A program made the position numbers and the translations under genes. DNA of 64,000 nt from Paramecium octaurelia (Eukaryota > Ciliophora > Oligohymenophorea > Peniculida > Parameciidae). The stretch is taken from the NCBI GenBank assembly GCA_905182995.1, contig CAJJDP010000155.1, forward strand, positions 1-64,000. The letters run 5' to 3'. Below are positions 57,929-64,000 of this stretch, piece by piece; the first letter of the stretch is position 1; the number at the start of each line of letters is the position of its first letter. The notes under the pieces are model-generated. The model saw only the letters and a program-made list of their open reading frames with translations. It made no database searches and was not told the DNA's origin.

Positions 57929-59318
57929 ATGTGGAAAGGTTATTTGAGTATATTTGGGGGTTTCCTAACCCATCTTGTTACAGGTGGATTTTATTGTATG
58001 CTTCATTTATGAGAGTAGTTTGGGGAAATATTTCCATGAACGTGAGTTCTTACTATCGTTTCAATGGTTATCCAGATATTGAAACAAAGACTGTTTCTGC
58101 AGTCTTTCCAGCCATATACTTTGGGATCGCTATAGGTAGTCAACTTGGCATTCATTTGGCTCGGCGTTTTGGTCATAAGTTGGTTAGTGTAGCAAATATG
58201 TTGTGCTATTGTGCATCTATGTATGCAGCAACATATAGCAACTTTTACTTTTTTGTTTTCTTTTAAGGTTTATTACCAGGGGTTTTCATTGGAATTGAGT
58301 ACTTAATTCCAGTAGACAATGCATTGAAATTTTTTCCTTCAAAAAAAGGCATGGTTACAGGATTAATACTTTGTGGATTTGGATTCACTCCACTTGTTTT
58401 TAATCCAATATTATAGAGGCTATTAAATCCAGACAATATTCTTCCTGTAAATGGGTACTATCCTGAAGAAGTTGCTGAAAATCTGATGAGCAGTTTAAGA
58501 ATCGTTACCACCATTTATCTAGGAATGGGATTGATCGGAGCATTTTTGATGTAATCAATAAAATAAAGTGACGATCATAATGACGACACATATAATCAGT
58601 AAACTTAATTAATAATATCAATAGGAAATTAATCTAAAATGACGCACAAGTTGGTGTAAATTCTTAATTTGAAATTCTCAAGACAAAAGAGTTCTGGTTA
58701 AGTACTTTTTAGGTATTTTGTTTAACTGGTTTTGGATTCATCCTTATCTCTCATTATAAGGAGTTTGGTATCGTTCATATACCAGATGACTAATTTTTTT
58801 CATTGGTTGGTATGATAGGTGGATTTACAAATGGGTAACAGTAATTCATTATGAAAATAGGTTGTCTCGTTTCCTATGGAGTTACTTGCTTGACTTTATC
58901 AATTACAAATATCTTGTATTTTTCAACATCATAATGGCTATGACTTTGGCAGCAACAATAAATCTGATTGCTGATTCAAAAGTTCTATTTATGATGTGGA
59001 TTATATTTACTTATTTACAGTATGGTGGTTTGTACACATTGTTCCCTGGAATATGCACAAAAGTATTCATATATTAAGATTATATAGTAATTTGGTACAA
59101 AGTTCGGTCCTTTGGCATTCAACATGGCATTTAATAGCATCCCTTTTTCAAATTTGACTTAATTTCTGTTAACGCTGTATCTTCATGACCAATTCATGAA
59201 TGGCCGGTTGTTTTACCTCTATGTTATAATCAACTTTCTAGCTCTTGTTATTTAAGTCTATTTGCTAGTAACCGAAAGATCGCGTAAAAAGTTAAGCAGC
59301 GTAAATTATACCGAATGA
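57929..59318 (+). CDS. MFS transporter (oxalate/formate or monocarboxylate type)
   Basis: Five exons (57929-57995, 58019-58653, 58683-58834, 58861-59062, 59088-59318); introns 23, 29, 26 and 25 nt; 428 aa. The first intron rebuilds GGFYFWGNISMNVSSYYRF, the signature after the first membrane helix of the oxalate:formate antiporter-like MFS group. About twelve hydrophobic segments follow, with the MFS loop between helices 2 and 3 (HLARRFGHKLVS) and a mirrored ISRFLWSYLLDFI-like loop in the second half. A central polar loop (SDDHNDDTYNQ) separates the halves. Substrate unknown, probably a small organic acid. The C-terminus is basic and cytosolic. Confidence 0.8.
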
Positions 59319-59376
59319 ATTATCTAAAAAATAGTAATGGCAACTTAATATATTTATATATATATATTAATATTAT

Positions 59377-60400
59377 ATGGGTAGTTGTAATTGCATTCCA
59401 AAAAAGTTAGGAGAAGAAGAAATATAGACACAAAGAGGAGGAAGCGAACACTAGATATTGGATAAAGTGAAACAATAGGATGCACAAACTTTTACTCATG
59501 GTTGATTTATATATTCTTATTCAGAGGACAATAAACCAGCTAATGATGAATCTTAATAACTTGTTCAGAGTACGAAAGGAATTCGGCAAAAGCTACCCAG
59601 AATAAGCATGCTTAATGGAGGTTATTATGAAGGTGAGTGGTTCAATTGTATGAGGGATGGCTTTGGATTGCATGTAAAGTTGAAAAATTTATTTGAGTGT
59701 TGGGCTGATGGAGGTTTTTATGAAGGGGAATGGAAGGCTGATAAAGCTGAGGGTAAAGGGAAATTAGGTATCTCCGTTATCATCAGCATTTTTAGTCCAT
59801 GGAGATGGCGATGTTTATGAAGGATAATGGGCAAATGATATGGCAAATGGGGTAGGTACATATGTGCATGTTGGTGGTGCTAAATACGAAGGAGAGTGGT
59901 TGAATGATTAGTAACATGGAAAAGGAGTTGAAGTTTGGCCTGATGGCTCTAAATATGAAGTATTAATCCTTCTAATTCTAAAGGGAATGTACACATTTGG
60001 AAAAAAAAATGGAAAGGGAAAACTTTAATTTGCAGATAATAGCATTTATGAGGGAGATTTTTTGGACAATGAAATAAGTGGTGTTGGTAAATACACCTGG
60101 AATGATGGGAAAACGTATACAGGTAATTGGTTAAACAATAAGATGAATGGATATGGTGAAACAGTATGGCCAGATGGGAAAAGCTACAAAGGATACTATT
60201 TAGATGATAAAAAACATGGGCAAGGAGTGTTTTCATGGAATAACGGTAAAAGATATGAAGGAGAATGGGCTTTAGGAAAGTAAAATGGGAAAGGAGTAAT
60301 TATAACTGAAACTGGAGAGAGGAAAGCTGGAATTTGGGAAAATGGGAGAAGAGTTAAAATAGAAGGAGAAAATGATTAAACAGCTGAAGGAGAAACCTGA
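59377..60400 (+). CDS. MORN-repeat protein with acylation-type N-terminus (intact parent of the truncated copies)
   Basis: Five exons (59377-59500, 59525-59673, 59698-59767, 59796-59959, 59984-60400); introns 24, 24, 28 and 24 nt; 307 aa. The start MGSCNCIPKK fits N-myristoylation at Gly2 plus palmitoylation at Cys4/Cys6. Then about ten MORN repeats run to near the end: YYEGEWFNCMRDGFGL, YEGEWLNDQQHGKGV, YTGNWLNNKMNGYGE, YKGYYLDDKKHGQGV, YEGEWALGKQNGKGV. Plausible cortical or ciliary membrane scaffold. It converges with antigen copy 7, about 210 bp between stops. Its 3' exon is repeated at least five times in the window next to antigen copies. Confidence 0.85.
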
Positions 60401-60610
60401 ATATATTAATTTTAAATTCTCATATTTGATTACTCTTTTGCATAATCTCCCGATCATCAGTAAATGATTTGAAGATTTTCTGAACGATTTATAATCTATA
60501 CTATATTAATGTAAATTTCATAATTTTTAGGATATTTAGTATTTTAAAAAAATGATGTAAAAAATAATTAAATAATTAGTTTGTTTATAATGCCTCTACA
60601 TAAAAAATAA

Positions 60611-61771
60611 TCACACCATGATAAAAATGGCAAATAATCCTGCTGCTAAAATATACCCATTAGATGATGAATTATCTACATCGACACATTCATCGCTGGA
60701 ATATCCATTTGCAGCTTTTTCTTGATCGCATGTTGGGCATTTTTCTGATCCTTCAGCCTTGATGCATTCTATTGTATCTGTTTGTCCACTTACTGGATCA
60801 TAGGTAATTTATTCTGTTAAAAGTCTTCTTCCTCCTGTTTAAGCTGTTGATAAAGTAGAGGTAACTTTGATAGTGACTGATCTCCAAGCAATTTCAGCCT
60901 TTAATTAGATAATTACTTGCCCTTTGACTGAATTATTAACTGAAACTATTGTTGCTTTCTTATTCAATCCATTACCGGTGTACCAGACTTCAGTTCCAGT
61001 CAAATAATAGTTCATTCCTGTAGTGGTGACGACCTATTGAAGAACAAATTAGTCGTTCAAGTGCAAATCTGGTTGCGAAAATGCTGTACATTATAAATCT
61101 GTGCACCATTTTAAGATTGTATCAGCTTTTGCGTTGCAAGATGCACCAACAGCACATCCTGCTGTGGCTGTTTAAGTTAATGGCTTGAATGCTGTGTCAA
61201 CTGAAGCACCACTTGATTTGTCAACAGTGAGAGAGAATTCAAAAAAGAAAGTGTATTACACTTAATCAGTTCCTGCTGCATAATAAGCAATAGCATAATA
61301 GCCTTTGTAGATAAATTGATTGGAATTTGTTGTTTAAACTAATCTAGTTCCTAAATCCTTTCCTGGGATTGTGAATGAATAATATCTCCATTGTTTTTGG
61401 AAGTTATTTGTCCCTGTAATGGGCAAATCAGTAACCTAAACTGGGTCAGAATAAGTATTCGAAGTGAATTTCCATAACTTAAGATCAAGACATGTGGTAG
61501 CTGCTGTTTTTCCATCTTCTTAAACAAGACCGAAATACGTTGGGTCATTGAAAAGATCAACATCGGAATATCTAAGGTTCACCTTAACATCTGTGGATCC
61601 AGTAACAAAGGCAACATCCCCTGTAAAAGCCAACTTTGTGGCTCCAGATCCATCAGCATTATTAGCTGTTCCGAACTTGAGCAAATATTTATTGCAATTT
61701 GCATCGTTGAAGCTTAGTCTTTACCCTAAGCAAAAAGCAATTAAGAGTGCCACAATGATTATTGTTTTCAT
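60611..61771 (-). CDS. Surface antigen copy 7, complete, reverse strand (mosaic)
   Basis: 386 codons, no intron, start ATG 61771, stop 60611-60613. Signal peptide, promoter and first half are identical to copy 5, while the second half (from TDLQCTAFSQPDLHL through CPTCDQEKAANGY to the tail) is that of copy 1. The 3' untranslated sequence carries small differences shared with copy 9 but not with the left-hand block. The coding frame is complete, so this gene could be expressed. Confidence 0.75.
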
Positions 61772-62115
61772 TTATAATATTAATATTCATAAGATTATTA
61801 TTTAACTTATAAATATACGCATATATTCTATCTCACATTTGTTTAATTATTTTACGCAAGTATACTAAAAATTAAAGTAGGGTTGGTGACTGCTAAATGT
61901 AGAATGGTTCCTTTTTAATTCAAATTTAAGAAGGACCTATAACTATTTTTAGACTTCCTAATATTTTATGCAAATTATATATTTTTGTTACATAAGACAT
62001 ATTTACATTAAATACTTACAATCTTTTGAGATTACCTTGTTAGTTTAATCCGCTCGATCATTTAAGAAAATGTGAATAAGATATAATGGTAAATGATTCA
62101 ACATATATTAATAAA

Positions 62116-62577
62116 TCAAATTATAAATGCTAATAATAGAGCCATGAAAGCAAATGTGATGATGCTTGAAGATGAGCATGCTGAGCAATTATCACTAGCA
62201 AAACCTTAAGCATTACATTATTGTTCACAGTTGGGACATGTTTCTGCTCCTTCAGCCTTGATGCATTCTATTGTATCTGTTTGTCCACTTACTGGATCAT
62301 AGGTAGTTTATTCTGTTAAAAGTCTTCTTGCTCCTGTTTAAGTTGTTGATAAAGTGGAGGTAACTTTGATAGTGACTGATCTCCAAGCAATTTCAGCCTT
62401 TAATTAGATAATTACTTGCCCTTTGACTGAGTTATTAACTGAAACTATTGTTGCTTTCTTATTCAATCCATTACCAGTATACCACACTTCAGTTCCAGTC
62501 AAATAATAGTTCATACCTGTAGTTGTAAAGACTTATTGAAGAACAAATTAGTCGTTCAAGTGCAAATCTGGTTGCGA
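62116..62577 (-). pseudogene. Antigen copy 8: truncated cassette (type II), reverse strand
   Basis: Reverse complement of copy 4, including the type II Cys cluster CPNCEQQCNAQGF. Begins at the same SQPDLHL codon and is joined to the MORN stub at 62578. Confidence 0.75.
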
Positions 62578-62830
62578 CTTATGGTTGATTTTTATCTTCT
62601 TAGATGGGAAAAGCTACAAAGGATACTATTTAGATGATAAAAAACATGGGCAAGGAGTGTTTTCATGGAATAACGGTAAAAGATATGAAGGAGAATGGGC
62701 TTTAGGAAAGTAAAATGGGAAAGGAGTAATTATAACTGAAACTGGAGAGAGGAAAGCTGGAATTTGGGAAAATGGGAGAAGAGTTAAAATAGAAGGAGAA
62801 AATGATTAAACAGCTGAAGGAGAAACCTGA
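62578..62830 (+). pseudogene. MORN-tail copy (e) with intron stub, forward strand
   Basis: Begins with the stub and 20-nt intron-like sequence and continues as the MORN last exon from DGKSYKGYYLDDKK to TGA (62828-62830). Mirror image of copies (a), (c) and (d). Confidence 0.75.
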
Positions 62831-63040
62831 ATATATTAATTTTAAATTCTCATATTTGATTACTCTTTTGCATAATCTCCCGATCATCAGTAAATGATTT
62901 GAAGATTTTCTGAACGATTTATAATCTATACTATATTAATGTAAATTTCATAATTTTTAGGATATTTAGTATTTTAAAAAAATGATGTAAAAAATAATTA
63001 AATAATTAGTTTGTTTATAATGCCTCTACATAAAAAATAA

Positions 63041-64000
63041 TCACACCATGATAAAAATGGCAAATAATCCTGCTGCTAAAATATACCCATTAGATGATGA
63101 ATTATCTCCATCGACACATCCATCGCTGGAATATCCATTTGCAGCTTTTTCTTCATCGCATGTTGGGCATTTTTCTGATCCTTCAGCCTTGATGCATTCT
63201 ATAGGTTCTGTTTGTCCACTTACTGAATCATAGGTAATTTATTCTGTTAAAAGTCTTCTTGCTCCTGTTTAGGTGTTGGATAAAGTGGAGGTAACTTTGA
63301 TAGTGACTGATCTCCAAGCAATTTCAGCCTTTAATTAGATAATTACTTGACCTTTGACTGAATTATTAACTGAAACTATTGTTGCTTTCTTATTCAATCC
63401 ATTACCAGTATACCATACTTCAGTTCCAGTCAAATAATAGTTCATACCGCTAGTTGTAACGACTTATTGGAGAACAAACTAGTCGTTCAAGTGCAAATCT
63501 GGTTGAGCAAATGCTGTGCACGCTAAGTCTGTGCACCATTTTAAGGTTGTATCAGCTTTTGCGTTGCAAGATGCACCAACAGCACATCCTGCTGTGGCTG
63601 TTTAAGTTAATGGCTTGAATGCTGTATCAACTGAAGCACCAGTTGCTTTATCAATAGTGACAGAGAATTCAAAATAGAAAGTGTATTAAACTTAATCAGT
63701 TCCTGCAGCATAATATGCAATAGCATAAAAGCCTTTGTAGATAAATTAATTAGAATTTGTTGTTTAAACTAATCTTGTTCCTAACTCCTTTCCTGGAATT
63801 GTGAATGTATAGTATCTCCATTGCTTATTGAAGTTGTTTGATGCGGTTATCGGTAAATCAGTAACTAAAGATGCATCTGAATAGGAGTTTGAAGTGAATT
63901 TCCATAACTTAAGATCAAGACATGTGGTAGCTGCTGTTTTTCCATCTTCTTAAACAAGACCGAAATATGTTGGGTCATTGAAAAGATCAACATCGGAATA
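63041..64000 (-). CDS. Surface antigen copy 9, reverse strand, cut by window end
   Basis: The C-terminal half is that of copy 5 (GQTEPIECIKAEG, SSDGCVDGDN, GPI tail), TGA at 63041-63043. The N-terminal half, before KWCTDL, shows many substitutions not seen in other copies (for example around SDASLVTDLPITAS and the VDKATGASVDTAF region), so it is the most divergent allele. The signal peptide lies beyond the window. It is open as far as seen. Confidence 0.7.

Larger units (their letters stand above)
61100..62830 (-). repeat. Right arm of the inverted repeat
   Basis: Reverse complement of the left arm (about 50771-52500). The unique segment between the arms (about 54-60 kb) holds the phosphatases, cNMP protein, MFS transporter and intact MORN gene. 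Confidence 0.75.

Noticed and set aside
59501..59524. CRISPR-like or phage-type repeats in the antigen region
   Set aside because: Repeats are kilobase-scale gene copies with coding content; no short regular spacer array is present anywhere in the window.

Overview
This is a nuclear genome window from a ciliate, most likely a Paramecium. Every long gene needs TAA and TAG read as glutamine, with TGA as the only stop. Introns are tiny (20-32 nt, GT...AG) and can be placed base by base because removing them restores conserved protein frames. DNA is AT-rich and neighbouring genes are often separated by only 10-100 bp. The ordinary bacterial or standard-code ORF picture does not apply.

Layout. 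1-7000 is gene-poor, with small ORFs and a decayed coding stretch. 7-31 kb is dense: a small PP1-docking-type protein, a karyopherin-like protein, a METTL14-type MT-A70 methyltransferase, a Cys-rich surface protein, a cytochrome b5 reductase, two protein kinases, a WD40 protein, the nucleolar RRM protein NIFK/Nop15, a possible Rix1/PELP1-like protein, two uncharacterised proteins and a divergent SF2 helicase. 31-47 kb holds an interrupted CNOT11 gene, importin alpha, an RNA polymerase largest-subunit relic, a BPI/LBP lipid-binding protein, CFAP410, a large kinase plus pseudokinase, and a MORN-repeat protein. 47-54 kb and 60-64 kb carry a multicopy GPI-type surface antigen family interleaved with truncated MORN-gene copies. 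54-60 kb lies between the two antigen blocks and holds two tandem PP4-type phosphatases, a cyclic-nucleotide-binding protein, an MFS transporter and the intact MORN gene.

Three features stand out. (1) The antigen region contains three complete genes and six 5'-truncated or cut copies, in direct and inverted orientation. Complete genes are mosaics, and the four C-terminal cassettes whose 5' ends are visible all begin at the same codon; this looks like a recombination or gene-conversion reservoir, although an assembly gap nearby calls for caution. (2) Several conserved genes (SNF5-like, RNA polymerase largest subunit, CNOT11) are present as relics with in-frame TGA or frame breaks, as expected for duplicate decay after Paramecium whole-genome duplications. 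(3) Two single-N gaps (41553 and 49889) sit in repeats. The first is almost certainly an unmerged contig overlap, because removing one 1351-bp copy restores one 1296-codon kinase frame.

Functionally the window mixes housekeeping (nuclear transport, ribosome biogenesis, mRNA deadenylation, RNA/DNA methylation), signalling (kinases, phosphatases, cNMP binding), cilium-related genes (CFAP410, MORN) and cell-surface proteins.
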